In this document: piece by piece, positions 9,729 to 19,560 of the stretch | Layout: the number at the start of each line of letters is the position of its first letter | Position numbering within the stretch: the stretch's first letter is position 1 | Origin: Ohtaekwangia koreensis | GTDB lineage: Bacteria > Bacteroidota > Bacteroidia > Cytophagales > Cyclobacteriaceae | Direction of reading: 5' to 3' | Length of the DNA stretch: 64,000 nucleotides | Assembly (NCBI RefSeq): GCF_900167975.1 | Contig: NZ_FUZU01000001.1 | Coordinates: forward strand, 2,627,331 to 2,691,330 | The notes under the pieces: model-generated | Told to the model about the DNA's origin: nothing | Database searches by the model: none | What the model saw: the letters and a program-made list of their open reading frames with translations, nothing else | Position numbers and translations under genes: made by a program

Positions 9729-12388
9729 TGGCTACTTATCCACACCCCCCCGAATGGGCTGAGGCGCTCATCGAGCGTCTGGCTCCTGAGCATCTGGCAG
9801 AAGAGATCAAGGGCGACCTGTACGAAATATTTCTGTCCGATGTGAAACACTATAATGAAAGAAATGCGCGGCGAAGGTATACATGGCGTGTGATTGGATT
9901 TCTTGCCAAAGCGTTTTTCTGGAAACGATCAACCCAACAAAATCACAATATGACAGGAAGCTATTTTAAGATGGCCAGGCGAAGCTTGCTGGCCAGCAAA
10001 AGTACAACAGCCATTAACGTTCTGGGCCTGGTGATCGGCATCGCCTCGGCACTGGCGATTATTTCCATTATCCGGTTCGAACTCAGCTTCGATACGTTCC
10101 ACACGGATTATAAAAACACCTACAGGATGGTGAGGGTGAGTGGTGCAGACCTCTCGGAATTTCGCACCGGTATCCCGTATGCCGTCCCTCCGGCGATGAA
10201 AGATATTTCAGGCATCCTCAAAATGACCAAGCTGGAATACTTGGGTGGATCCAGCGTTGATGTGCTGAGTGCCGATGGCAAGTTCGAAAGACAGTTTGTT
10301 GAAGAAAGTGGTGTGGTGACGGTCGAGCCGGAGTTCTTCGATGTTATCGATTTTGAAGGCAGTCCCATAGAGTGGATTTCGGGTGAGCGGAAAACCTCGC
10401 TTCGCGAGCCCGGCAGCATCGTTGTTACCAATAGCATTGCCAGGAAATATTTCGGCGACCAGGACCCCATCGGCAAGACGCTTCGTTTCCAGAAGGCATT
10501 TGATTTCAAGATCACAGGCGTCATCAAGGACTTTCCTGCAAATACTGATTTCCCCTTCCGCATGCTTGTGTCTTATTCATCGATGCCGCTGCTCTTCGAA
10601 GAGCGTATGTCGGATTGGACGAGCGTGAATGATGGACATTCCGTTTTCGTTGTTCTTCAGGACGGCGCAGAAGTAAAAGATGTCGAGGAGCAGATTGCCA
10701 AATTGCACGCGGCAAATGTTGGAAAAGATCTATCGAGTTATCGTCATTATTTTCTTCAGCCACTCAGCGAAATGCACTTCGATCCGAACTTCGGCACATT
10801 CAGCCGGAGGACCATCACACATAAAACTATTTTTGCTCTCAAGCTGATTGTCCTTTGTCTTTTGGCTGTGGGGTGCATTAACTATGTGAACCTATCTACG
10901 GCGCAGTCGACACTGCGCTCAAAGGAGATTGGTTTGCGCAAGATCATGGGAAGCAGCCAGAAGAACCTGATCGTACAGTTTCTTGTGGAGACGCTCATCA
11001 TTGCTTTTATAGCGGCCTTCGCGGCACTCGCCCTGGTAGGAGTCGCTATGCCATCGCTTGTCTCGATGCTGGGCCTGCAGGTAGGAATCAATTTCTCCGA
11101 TCCGTTCCTGTGGATCACCCTCGCATCAATCATCGGAGTTGTTACCATTTGTGCAGGACTATACCCGGCATTGTTGATTGCTAAGTTCAATCCGATTGCG
11201 GCCATCAAAAATCAGTTTGCTACGGGGCGCATTGCCGGTGTGAGTCTGAGGAAAACACTTGTCATTATACAATTCACAGCAACGCAGGTGCTGGCCGTGG
11301 CAACGTTTATCGTTGTCGCTCAAATGGAATTCTTCAGAAACGTTGACATGGGCTTCGATCGAAAGGCTACCGTGGTGACCATGCGGCTGCGTCTATTGGA
11401 CAACGATCACTCTTCACTTCGTTCGTTAGAAACCGAATTAAGAAGACTGCCTTTTGTAGAGGATGTTGCTAAAAGCTTTACGTTGCCATCCGGCGTAGAC
11501 CGCAATAGAAATTCACGCAACATTGGTAAACCGGATGCTAATGAGGTCCAGGATTATCAGAACTACGAATACTCGGCCATTGATGAAAATTACCTTGACC
11601 TCTATGGCATACGGTTGCTTGCCGGACGCAATCTCACGCCGACTGATTCGAGTAAAAACATTCTTGTGAACGAGACGCTGATGAAAAATTTGGGCTATAA
11701 TAACCCCGCAGATATTGTTGGCGTAGAGCTAAAGTTAGGGGGTAATGACCGGGTGCATGTGGTGGGTGTGATCAACGACTACTACGGAAACTCGCTAAAG
11801 GAACGCGTTGACAACATCGCCCTGGATGCCGATGCCGGTCGCTTTCGTCAGGTGAGCGTCAAGCTTAATCTTGCGGCCGGTCAGAACGTGAGTGATGTGC
11901 TGGCAAAGCTCGAACAAGCCTGGACATCGGTCTACCCGGAAGATGCTTTTCAGTTTCGTTTTTTGGATGACAACATCGCCATGTTCTATGAGCAGGAATT
12001 AAAGTACTCCCGGCTGTTCCAGATCTTTTCAATGCTGTTCGTTCTGATCGGATGCTTGGGTTTGTATGGCCTGATCACCTTTATAGCTAACCGAAAAGGG
12101 AAGGAGATCGCGGTACGAAAAACACTCGGGGCAAGCGTGAGCAATATTATTATAATGTTCTCCCGTGAATATATAGCGCTCATCACCGTGTCGTTCGCCC
12201 TGGCGGTTCCTATTGCCTGGTACGGAGTACATGAATGGCTTATGAATTTCGAGAACCATATAGATGTTCAATGGTGGCTGTTTGCTGTGCCGGGTGTGCT
12301 GGTACTGGCGATTGCTCTTGCGGTCGTGTGCATGAAATCATTCAATGCGGCGATGGCAAATCCCGTAGATAAGCTCAGGAATGAATAG
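9728..12388 (+). CDS. FtsX/MacB-type ABC transporter permease with N-terminal prefix domain
   Basis: 886 residues. Residues 1-75 form a soluble prefix (EEIKGDLYEIFLSDV) followed by the usual FtsX start MTGSYFKMARRSLLAS. The first transmembrane helix (about 95-115) leads into a periplasmic MacB-like domain; three helices follow around 370-500, then a second periplasmic domain and three more helices near the C-terminus. Both FtsX signatures are present: LRSKEIGLRKIMGSS and RKGKEIAVRKTLGAS. No ATPase gene is adjacent, so a partner encoded elsewhere is expected. The repeat of two halves matches the family of PadR-linked permeases of unknown substrate. Confidence 0.9.
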   Translation: MATYPHPPEWAEALIERLAPEHLAEEIKGDLYEIFLSDVKHYNERNARRRYTWRVIGFLAKAFFWKRSTQQNHNMTGSYFKMARRSLLASKSTTAINVLGLVIGIASALAIISIIRFELSFDTFHTDYKNTYRMVRVSGADLSEFRTGIPYAVPPAMKDISGILKMTKLEYLGGSSVDVLSADGKFERQFVEESGVVTVEPEFFDVIDFEGSPIEWISGERKTSLREPGSIVVTNSIARKYFGDQDPIGKTLRFQKAFDFKITGVIKDFPANTDFPFRMLVSYSSMPLLFEERMSDWTSVNDGHSVFVVLQDGAEVKDVEEQIAKLHAANVGKDLSSYRHYFLQPLSEMHFDPNFGTFSRRTITHKTIFALKLIVLCLLAVGCINYVNLSTAQSTLRSKEIGLRKIMGSSQKNLIVQFLVETLIIAFIAAFAALALVGVAMPSLVSMLGLQVGINFSDPFLWITLASIIGVVTICAGLYPALLIAKFNPIAAIKNQFATGRIAGVSLRKTLVIIQFTATQVLAVATFIVVAQMEFFRNVDMGFDRKATVVTMRLRLLDNDHSSLRSLETELRRLPFVEDVAKSFTLPSGVDRNRNSRNIGKPDANEVQDYQNYEYSAIDENYLDLYGIRLLAGRNLTPTDSSKNILVNETLMKNLGYNNPADIVGVELKLGGNDRVHVVGVINDYYGNSLKERVDNIALDADAGRFRQVSVKLNLAAGQNVSDVLAKLEQAWTSVYPEDAFQFRFLDDNIAMFYEQELKYSRLFQIFSMLFVLIGCLGLYGLITFIANRKGKEIAVRKTLGASVSNIIIMFSREYIALITVSFALAVPIAWYGVHEWLMNFENHIDVQWWLFAVPGVLVLAIALAVVCMKSFNAAMANPVDKLRNE

Positions 12389-12397
12389 ATGGTTTGT

Positions 12398-12432
12398 CAG
12401 GCTCGTCAAGTGCTTCTGTTTTGATGAGCCTG
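12398..12432 (+). terminator. Hairpin after the first FtsX permease
   Basis: CAGGCTCGTCAA (12398-12409) pairs with TTGATGAGCCTG (12421-12432) with one G-T pair and an 11-base loop, ten bases after the permease stop. There is no U-run, so intrinsic termination would be weak. Confidence 0.45.
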
Positions 12433-12434
12433 CC

Positions 12435-12466
12435 CTATATATGCTTAAATCTATATATGCTTAAAT
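12435..12466. repeat. Two perfect tandem copies of a 16-bp unit
   Basis: The unit CTATATATGCTTAAAT occurs at 12435-12450 and again at 12451-12466 without a gap. It lies between the hairpin and the next gene. The role is unknown; two-copy tandems of this length can vary by slippage. Confidence 0.7.
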
Positions 12467-12638
12467 ATAGATTGCTATATTTTGTATGCATAGAATATAC
12501 AACTAGTGTTCACAACGGTACAGTGCATGCATTAAAAGTGAACATTGAAGGTGCTCAAATGCCTTGGAAATCATCATTTATACTCTGGTCGCATTTTTGA
12601 TCACTCATAACTATAAATTCAATTGTAAATAAATCGCT

Positions 12639-13034
12639 ATGAAAAGAATAACAATCCTTCTCTCGTTGTTGTCCATGATTCTTGCTTGCTGCCATTCCGG
12701 AAATTCAACCTCAACTACCGTAAGCAACGGGCAGGAGAGCGTGAAGATCTCCGATAACGACAACACCTATACGGTTGAAGCAAGCTTTGATGAAGACAAG
12801 ACCATGGACGTATTGCAGTATATCAAGGAAGCTGTCGAACCAAATTCTATTTTTAATCCCCAAGACGATCGCATCGATGCCAGTGCGACACTTTCAGATG
12901 GCGGCATTATTGACCTCAAGGCAAGCGGAGGCGAACTCACGCTGGCCTTCGACAAGAAAGCTAACAGCAGGGAAGCTTACCATCGCGTGAAGAAGCTGGG
13001 AGAAGGGGTGATGAAGATCTGTGACGTAAGGTAA
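12639..13034 (+). CDS. Small lipoprotein, function unknown
   Basis: 131 residues with a lipoprotein signal: MKR, a hydrophobic core, then ILAC with Cys17 as the probable lipidated residue, so it should sit in an outer or inner membrane leaflet facing the periplasm. The mature part is acidic and rich in Ser/Asp/Asn, with a central segment IDASATLSDGGIIDLKASGG that suggests beta structure. No family is recognised. It is a monocistronic gene after the FtsX permease. Confidence 0.7.
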   Translation: MKRITILLSLLSMILACCHSGNSTSTTVSNGQESVKISDNDNTYTVEASFDEDKTMDVLQYIKEAVEPNSIFNPQDDRIDASATLSDGGIIDLKASGGELTLAFDKKANSREAYHRVKKLGEGVMKICDVR

Positions 13035-13163
13035 CTTTAACCGGAATGCGGGACTAAAAAAATACACACAATGTGCTGCTATAAAAAATGATAACAGTGT
13101 TGTAGCCTATATTTACCGACATTTAAATTCAGGATATTTTGTAACGATAGATATATAAATCGA

Positions 13164-13535
13164 ATGACCAAGACAGTTCATAGAAGATGATGATCCTGAT
13201 GACTTGGAAATCCTATCCTAGTTAATTAATGAGCTTGATTCAGAAATAGTTTGTAGAAACTATCAGAACGCCGAAGATGTTTTAAGGGAAATAAAGGGTG
13301 GGTTCAGCCGCACTATATCTTCCTGGACATCAATTTAACAAGGGGGACAGGTGATAAATACCTTGCTGAATTTAGAAGCCGCAAGGAACTAATGAACACG
13401 GTCATCATCATACAGTCAACCACATTAGATCCGAGAATTATTCAAGAACTAAACAGTGACGGAGCCAACTTTATTTTCGAAAAGCCTCGCTTTTGGTTAT
13501 GTATCAAATCAGTAAAAAAGCCTGAAAGTTGGTAA
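13164..13535 (+). pseudogene. Broken CheY-like response regulator
   Basis: Conceptual translation gives a single receiver domain in three pieces: MTKTV, then IEDDDPDDLEIL (acidic pocket), then HYIFLDINLTRGTG (phospho-acceptor Asp in FLDI), a QST switch segment and FEKP (conserved Lys-Pro). It is interrupted by a frameshift near 13176, an in-frame TAG after EILS, and another frameshift near 13303. The length of about 120 codons fits a stand-alone receiver of the kind that pairs with histidine kinases in Bacteroidota. It is clearly inactivated. Confidence 0.8.
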
Positions 13536-13573
13536 TAGACTATGTCGGAGTTTTTATAATCACTTATTGCATA

Positions 13574-13900
13574 CTAATCGATATTGTAGGTGGTAAATTT
13601 GCCATCCTTTTCTACTTCATATTCCAGACGGTAATCAATTGCGTGCGCCCGCAACGCTCCAACCAATTTTGGCAAAAAAATCTTGAGTTCCTGCTCGTTG
13701 CCATGAAAACTAGCACTAAAAGCGAGGCGACCGGCCGCTTGGTCATGGTCGATCGCGTATTCCAACATGCCGCCGTCAGAAATGAGAACCGTTCCATTTT
13801 CAATGAAGGAGGCTTTGCTCGCCGGAAAGAGTGTATCCAGAGCAGTCTTTAACTGATGCAACGTTGCTCCACCCCTGAATCCACCGTAAAACATGATCAT
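13574..13900 (-). CDS. Hypothetical protein
   Basis: 108 residues, not recognised. The N-terminus has a glycine-rich phrase (MFYGGFRGGATL) followed by a helix (LHQLKTALDTLF), then mixed alpha/beta segments ending in a charged strand (YRLEYEVEKDGKF). There is no signal peptide or membrane segment, so it is probably cytoplasmic. The frame has coherent codon use compared with the opposite-strand frames. It is convergent with the broken response regulator. Confidence 0.55.
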   Translation of the reverse strand: MIMFYGGFRGGATLHQLKTALDTLFPASKASFIENGTVLISDGGMLEYAIDHDQAAGRLAFSASFHGNEQELKIFLPKLVGALRAHAIDYRLEYEVEKDGKFTTYNID

Positions 13901-14138
13901 ATAGCAATGAGATTGTCGATTATTAAGTTCGGATGATTCGCCTTTATTTGGTTATAGAGTCTTTACATCCTGAAATGATTTTGTTATTCGAATATGGCAT
14001 ATTTTCCTTGATGCACACAGTTGATACTAATTTGATTATTTTGGTGTGCCGGCACGCCTCATAGCCCAAACGTTGGTGGCAATTTTGAACGAGGCATTTC
14101 AACATGTATACACTATTTTCGGTTTTTTCGTTAATGAT

Positions 14139-14975
14139 ATGAAGCATTTCATAGTATTCTTTATATTTCTCACTTCACAGGCAACAGCCCAAGTACCAAA
14201 GTTATATAATCATATCGCCAACGATGTGTATTTAATACATTCGAGGGTGCTAAATCAAGACCGGCAGATATACATTAATGTTCCAAAACTCGATTCTGCA
14301 GATGTAAACAAGGCATTGCCCGTGTTGTATCTCTTAGATGGTGAGAATCATTTTCACATCCTTTCTGCATATATAGAATATTTAAGGCATTGGAAGATCA
14401 TTCCTCCCATAATAGTAGTAGGCATTCTTAGTGTGGACCGAGTAAAAGACCTCACTCCTATAAATAGTTTAATCAACTTTGACGGTAAAGTTGATTCTAC
14501 CTATAAGACGTCCGGTGGCAATGAGCAGTTTTTAAACTTTATCCAACAGGAATTGATGCCTTACATGGAGGCTAACTATAAAACAAGTCCTTTCAAAATA
14601 TTTGCCGGACATTCGTTCGGTGGTCTTACAGCTATTAATTGCATGCTTACGCGCCCTGATATGTTTAATGCCTATATTGCCATAAGCCCTTCACTATACT
14701 TTGGCAATAAATATGTTTTACGATTGGCCGAACAAAAACTACCAAAACTACCAATGAAGGATAAAAAATTTTTCTATAGCGTAGGGAATGAAGACGTCAC
14801 TTTTCGAGACGATTTGTTGAAATTTGATAAACTGGTAAATCAGAATAGTTTGAAAACATTTAAGCATGAGTATAAATATTATCCCTCTGAAGACCACATG
14901 ACAGAACCAATTCCTGCATATTATGATGCGCTGCGATTTGTTTATAAGAATTGGAAATTCGATACAACTAAGTGA
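14139..14975 (+). CDS. Exported esterase of the alpha/beta-hydrolase fold (enterochelin esterase/esterase D type)
   Basis: The ATG at 14139 is preferred because it starts a clean signal peptide (MKHFIVFFIFLTSQATAQ); an earlier in-frame start at 14046 would bury it. 278 residues. The family pattern is present: VLYLLDGENHF after strand 3, the nucleophile Ser159 in AGHSFGGLT, and a late EDHMTE segment near residue 260 that should supply the catalytic His. Members hydrolyse siderophore or other ester substrates; the substrate here cannot be read from sequence. Confidence 0.85.
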   Translation: MKHFIVFFIFLTSQATAQVPKLYNHIANDVYLIHSRVLNQDRQIYINVPKLDSADVNKALPVLYLLDGENHFHILSAYIEYLRHWKIIPPIIVVGILSVDRVKDLTPINSLINFDGKVDSTYKTSGGNEQFLNFIQQELMPYMEANYKTSPFKIFAGHSFGGLTAINCMLTRPDMFNAYIAISPSLYFGNKYVLRLAEQKLPKLPMKDKKFFYSVGNEDVTFRDDLLKFDKLVNQNSLKTFKHEYKYYPSEDHMTEPIPAYYDALRFVYKNWKFDTTK

Positions 14976-15336
14976 TATAATTACAATGAATGAATTTTTT
15001 AGGGAGCTTTAAGTGAAATGGCTGGAAATAGTGGAGCCGCAGAGAACAAAACTTATTATATATCATTCTCTCTCTCAGGGATGTTCGTTATACTATATCT
15101 ATAGGGTGTCAATTTTTTTCACCTGTTCAAGTCAGTCAAATCGCTCAAGCGTATTAAGGTGATATATTATAGTGTCCTTTAGACTTGCGCAAGTTGTTGG
15201 GTAGCGAACCCTCCTAAAAAATTCCACATAAAGATTTCTTCCCTAATGGAGGGGTTTAGAGTTGTTTATTAACTGTAATTCGAAGGCCGAATATGGTAAG
15301 AAGGTATAGTATAGGTATAGACACGATAAAATGTAT
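14976..15336. other. Intergenic region between convergent genes
   Basis: About 360 bases, AT-rich, without a plausible gene. An imperfect inverted pair of CCCTCC / GGAGGG lies near 15207-15256, but the arms are too short and distant to call a terminator. Confidence 0.35.
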
Positions 15337-16407
15337 TTATCTTTTTTGTGGTGAAAGTGAACTAAGTATTTCATTTATCGATAACTCTGCTCCACAGATT
15401 ACTTCATCGCTGGCTCCATAGTATAGTTGTAGTTTATCTCCAAACACCAGGTGCCCACTTGTGAAAATCACGTTGTTGAAAAGGCCAGTTAATTCATAAG
15501 GCTCAGTGGGCTCCATAAGAGGTGAATCACTTCGGGCAATTACCTGTGAAGGGTTTGTGAGATCAAGTAATAACGCACCAAGACAATAGCGATTTTGCTC
15601 ATCGGCTCCATGATAGATTGCGAGCCATCCGTGAGGAGTCAGGATCGGTGAGCAACCCGCGCCCACCCGGGCACTATCCCACATGCCTTCACGCGTTTTG
15701 GCAATGCACTTGTGATGCCCCCAATGGATAGTGTCAGGAGATTCGGCGATCCATATATAGTTCTCGCCAAGCTCATGAGTGCCGGGACGATGTAGTGCAA
15801 AATACCGGTCCCTGATCTTTTCCTCAAAAATTGTAAAGTTACTGTTATAGGGAGGTAAGATCATTCCTTTGCGATCGAAGCGTTTCCAATCGCGGGTCTG
15901 TATGAGTCCAACACCTACGCCACTGGACGATACCATGGTATAGGTCAGGTAAAATATTCCATTGATCTCGGTGACACGACAATCTTTAATTCCATACTCC
16001 TCCAGTTCACCGTCACCGAAAATAGGATCATAGTCCTCTGCAACCGAGAAATTTTCTCCATCGTCACTACACATCAGTCTAAGGTGTGAAAGTGAGGTGG
16101 GATAGTTGTCTCCTTTATAATGAATTACTCGAGAATCAGAAAAATCAAAGTGTGGATCACTTTTCGAAAACTCAAGAATTTGTATTTCACCATCCTGCTG
16201 TCTGGCAACTCGAATGATGTCGTCGGTTTGTTTGGGACGCTCGGTGACGCATACGAGTAACCATTTTTTTTTGGCAAATCTGAATACACCAGGGCTACCC
16301 AAGCATTCGACAACCATGTCTTCTCTACTTGGCTTTAGATTTTTTGCAGTAAGCAATGGGTTTTGTTCAAACCTCATGGCCAAGTCAGCTATAGATATTT
16401 CGTTCAT
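15337..16407 (-). CDS. Glycoside hydrolase family 130 protein (mannoside phosphorylase/hydrolase type)
   Basis: 356 residues without a signal peptide, so cytoplasmic. It shows the five-bladed propeller pattern of GH130: YGIKDCRVTEINGIFYLTYT, with Asp142 as the likely catalytic acid, then LHRPGTHELGENYIWIAESPD, a WLAIYHGAD strand and LQLYYGASD near the end. GH130 enzymes are mostly beta-mannoside phosphorylases, some hydrolases. The usual Glu before the catalytic Asp is replaced by Lys141 (KDCR instead of EDPR), which may affect phosphate use. The truncated mannose isomerase at 4202 would be a logical former partner. Confidence 0.88.
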   Translation of the reverse strand: MNEISIADLAMRFEQNPLLTAKNLKPSREDMVVECLGSPGVFRFAKKKWLLVCVTERPKQTDDIIRVARQQDGEIQILEFSKSDPHFDFSDSRVIHYKGDNYPTSLSHLRLMCSDDGENFSVAEDYDPIFGDGELEEYGIKDCRVTEINGIFYLTYTMVSSSGVGVGLIQTRDWKRFDRKGMILPPYNSNFTIFEEKIRDRYFALHRPGTHELGENYIWIAESPDTIHWGHHKCIAKTREGMWDSARVGAGCSPILTPHGWLAIYHGADEQNRYCLGALLLDLTNPSQVIARSDSPLMEPTEPYELTGLFNNVIFTSGHLVFGDKLQLYYGASDEVICGAELSINEILSSLSPQKR

Positions 16408-16851
16408 AATTTTTCAACAGTGCGTGCGTTTACTTTCGAGTTTAGATAAGAATTCGAGTTAGCTGTTTGTCTTCTCAGGTATCGTACGTTTGAACGGATT
16501 CGAGTATAGCATTTTACCTGAGGGTTAACTGACGCACAGTATTTGGTTTAAATAAGAAAAATCAGGTTAAGAATGCTAAAAACAAAAAGGACCTTCCGAT
16601 CTTTTTTTAGGCTGACAAGTCATGTAGTAGAACGGATATGCCTTTTGCTGTTCGATATATATACCTAGAAGACCGAAGCGATCTCCTTGTGGCAAAATCC
16701 ATTACGAAACCCTGGTCAGCGCCAGTATTATTTTTCCCATAGCGCTCAACGCTGGCCTAAAGTACATCGCCAGAGAGTTGTTTCGGCTACATTTTTCCTG
16801 AAAATAGTTGCATTCATTACAGGTGAATGTTGGCACAGATATATATCTGGG
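16408..16851. other. Intergenic region, possible coding remnant
   Basis: No intact gene. A frame at about 16692-16800 (HYETLVSASIIFPIALNAGL) reads like protein but has no start and ends at TGA; no family is recognised. A small GC-rich inverted pair (GGTCAGCG / CGCTGGCC) lies within it. Confidence 0.3.
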
Positions 16852-17412
16852 TTAAAGATCCTCCAGATTCCCCATGCGCTTGGCTTTAAGCTTTTTAAAG
16901 AAGGAAGGCGTAAGTCCGGTTATCTTCTTGAATTGATTTGATAAATGAGCTGTACTGCTGTAATGAAGCTTGTAAGATATTTCGGTGAGGTTTAGCTCAT
17001 CATAGAGCAATAGTTCCTTTACCCGCTCAATCTTGTGAAGGATGATGAAATGTTGTATGGTAATACCCTTCACTTCCGAAAATAAATTGGACAGGTAGGT
17101 ATAGTCATAATGTAATTTTTCGCTGATATAGTTAGAGTAGTTTACATTGGGCAGTTCATCCGAATAATGTATCATTTCGATGATCAAAGTTTTAACGCGG
17201 TCAATGAGAATGCTCTTTTTATCGTCGAGTAATTCGAGTCCGGAGTAACGTAGGTTTTCGTTCAATGTGCTGCGTTGTTCGGGAGTGGGGGATTCGGTTG
17301 TCTCCACTACGCCTAAATCCAGGGCCGTATAGTGTATTCCCAGTTTTTCCAATGCTTCTTTCACAACCAATTTACATCGAAGGCTGACCATATATTTGAT
17401 GTAAAGTTTCAT
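16852..17412 (-). CDS. AraC-type helix-turn-helix regulator (paralogue 1)
   Basis: 186 residues. The C-terminal half is an AraC DNA-binding domain: NYISEKLHYDYTYLSNLFSE for the first helix-turn-helix and LTEISYKLHYSSTAHLSNQF for the second, ending GLTPSFFKKLK. The N-terminal 80 residues (MKLYIKYMVSLRCK) form a short conserved domain instead of a cupin sensor. It is highly similar along its whole length to the gene at 23649-24209, which has the opposite orientation. It follows the histidine kinase at 17501-18442 on the same strand with an 88-base gap, so the two may be co-transcribed. Confidence 0.88.
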   Translation of the reverse strand: MKLYIKYMVSLRCKLVVKEALEKLGIHYTALDLGVVETTESPTPEQRSTLNENLRYSGLELLDDKKSILIDRVKTLIIEMIHYSDELPNVNYSNYISEKLHYDYTYLSNLFSEVKGITIQHFIILHKIERVKELLLYDELNLTEISYKLHYSSTAHLSNQFKKITGLTPSFFKKLKAKRMGNLEDL

Positions 17413-17500
17413 TAACGATTGCTTTTTCTATTCGAAAGAATGTCCAGTATTGCCACTCATACCATTTCCGTCAGAAGTCAATCAACGATGATATAATATT

Positions 17501-18442
17501 TCAAGCAGGCGGGTCAACAACAAGATGATAGGTCGGCAGGAAGATGGTAAATACAGCGCCAACGTTGACAATTCCACGTGCAAAAATAAATCCATCGTGC
17601 TCCTCAACTATTTTTCGGCAGATCGACAGTCCAGCGCCGGTGCCTTCGTCCCGGAGGTGTACCTTCTGAAAAAGCATAAACATTTTGGGAAGGTATTTTT
17701 CATCGAACCCTATACCGTTGTCATATATTCTGATAAAGAAATATTGTTGGTCTTTTCTCAGGCCAGTATACTTGGTTAACTCATCTTCCGTTGCCAGGGC
17801 AGAAATAATGGTAATTGCCGGAATGGCACTGGAGAACTTTAATGCATTGTCCAACAGATTCTGGAAGAGATGCTGCATTTTCATGGAGCTTCCATAGATC
17901 GTTGGAAGTACATTACTTCTTATGACAGCTTTTTTTTGGTCGATCATGGCTTTGCAATTAACAATTACATGCTTTAGTATATCGTTAAGATCTATATATA
18001 CCGCAGTGCCTGTATTCTTTTGTACGTTAAAAAAATGTACCAGATCTTTTATCTGTTCTAACATGCGCGATGCTGAAGTGTTTATCTTTCCGGTATAATT
18101 TTTTGCAGCGTCAGTAAGATTTACATCTGGCATTAACAGCCGGTTTGAAAAGGTTACAATTTTACGCAAGGGCTCCTGCAAATTGTGATTTGAAATAAAA
18201 ATGAGTTCCTCTAAATGCTCTTGGTATCTTTTTACATCGTGCTGTATGGAGCTTAATTCAATATTGCCTTTTCGCAATTCTTCGCGAGTATTTATGAGTT
18301 GTTGTTTTATATTCTGAAGCTCTCCCTGGATAACCACGTTATTACGGGGAAGTTCATTAATGGTATTGATTTCTCCATTTGATGAATATCGATGCACCTC
18401 AATCTCTTGGGTAAACAGTGAGGACAGGCGCTTTTCTTCCAT
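17501..18442 (-). CDS. Cytoplasmic sensor histidine kinase
   Basis: 313 residues with no membrane segment and no PAS domain. Residues 40-100 form a coiled coil. HisKA has the His of FISNHNLQEPLRKIV, and HATPase shows LFQNLLDNALKFS, YDNGIGFDEKYLPKMF and GAGLSICRKIVEEHDG. This NLQEP-type kinase core is usually attached to PAS or GAF sensors in the phytochrome-like branch. Here the sensor is missing, so the input may be a partner protein. It lies upstream of an AraC-type gene; no response regulator is adjacent. Confidence 0.87.
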   Translation of the reverse strand: MEEKRLSSLFTQEIEVHRYSSNGEINTINELPRNNVVIQGELQNIKQQLINTREELRKGNIELSSIQHDVKRYQEHLEELIFISNHNLQEPLRKIVTFSNRLLMPDVNLTDAAKNYTGKINTSASRMLEQIKDLVHFFNVQKNTGTAVYIDLNDILKHVIVNCKAMIDQKKAVIRSNVLPTIYGSSMKMQHLFQNLLDNALKFSSAIPAITIISALATEDELTKYTGLRKDQQYFFIRIYDNGIGFDEKYLPKMFMLFQKVHLRDEGTGAGLSICRKIVEEHDGFIFARGIVNVGAVFTIFLPTYHLVVDPPA

Positions 18443-18886
18443 ACATTTTGTATAATTTGCTAGTAAAAGTTATAAGCTTGGAACCAGTGTGGCTTGAAGT
18501 AGGTTGTGCCATTGGCTGATTCGAAGTGATATGTAATTCAGTTACGCTTTTCAATTGCTGGCTCTCTATACACTACGATCCAGCAACGTGAATATCTTCA
18601 TGCTATCCTTCATTCCAGTGTTATACGTCAGCATGGTCTCCCAATAGCTACACGACACAAGCTAAGTAAGGCATCACCTACAAGGTTTACACAATACTTG
18701 CAAAATGTTACATAAATCCTTGATTTAACGCTGCACGATGATCACGAACCTGGCTGTTTAGTAGTCGTAAGTCAGGTAATCTATGAAAAATGTAAAATCC
18801 AATATTCTATGTGTAACGTTTGGCTCGGTTATAAAAGCGATCTTTATCAAAGGCTCCCATATTCGTCAAACGAATAATATACTATC
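18443..18886. other. Intergenic region between divergent genes
   Basis: About 440 bases with no gene. It should hold the promoters of the kinase (minus strand) and of the small gene at 18887. An ATGTGTAA word ends 70 bases before that ATG; the same word ends 70-74 bases before two other small genes (see 20819 and 24467), but the rest of the shared module is not evident here. Confidence 0.35.
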
Positions 18887-19282
18887 ATGAATAATCCTAT
18901 ATATTTCAATTGCTTTTTTACCGATGATGAGGCAGAAGATACCGTGTGTACTTATAAAATTATGTTGTCGCAAAGTGTTCAATATCCGTTTGAACTATAT
19001 AAGTTAATAAACATCGTTTCGGATCAATGGGAACACAGTTCCTCCCATGCATTGTTAATGGATGCCATTAAGATACTTACCTGTGAATTGTTTAGTAGGG
19101 AGGTTCGCGATGCTATACATCACGATCAAGTACTCCTCAATATCAATGACATTCTTGCGAAAATAGATCAAGGGAAAATGTCAATATCGATAGGGGCTAT
19201 AAATCATAGAGAGTTTTTAATGCCCAGGTTTGATGTTGTTCTGGATGAGCTTCTACAAATGGATAAACCTGTGTTGAAGTAA
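18887..19282 (+). CDS. Hypothetical protein
   Basis: 131 residues, not recognised. It is mostly helical in appearance, with an acidic N-terminal part (FTDDEAEDT) and no signal peptide. Helical phrases such as SSHALLMDAIKILTCELF and a LDELLQMD C-terminus suggest a small cytoplasmic, perhaps regulatory, protein. It lies in the stress-related block and is transcribed away from the histidine kinase. Confidence 0.55.
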   Translation: MNNPIYFNCFFTDDEAEDTVCTYKIMLSQSVQYPFELYKLINIVSDQWEHSSSHALLMDAIKILTCELFSREVRDAIHHDQVLLNINDILAKIDQGKMSISIGAINHREFLMPRFDVVLDELLQMDKPVLK

Positions 19283-19560
19283 GTCTCCATGTATAGCTTG
19301 CACCTTGATTGAAGCATTAAAGGAAGATCGCAAAATTTTCGTGTTATATATTAAGCATCGCGCTTTCCTTATCGTTGAAAGTGTTTAAATAGATCGATAG
19401 AAATATATAGGTAGCCTGGAATCACAGGCAGGATCAGTAAAGTAGAAAGCACTAGAAAAATGTTTGCATACTTTTCTCACCAGGTAATTTTTCGTTACTT
19501 TAAAAATTGTGGAACTCATACCGTGTGAAATGTTCACTGGCATGGTGTGCTTTCGGCTCA

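Noticed and set aside
10120-10763. Opposite-strand frames inside the FtsX permease
   Set aside because: They lie within a full-length membrane protein gene and show low-complexity Ser/Leu composition typical of antisense frames.
12394-12600. Small ORF after the first FtsX permease
   Set aside because: It runs through a hairpin and a tandem repeat, starts with an unusual codon and has no protein-like conservation pattern.
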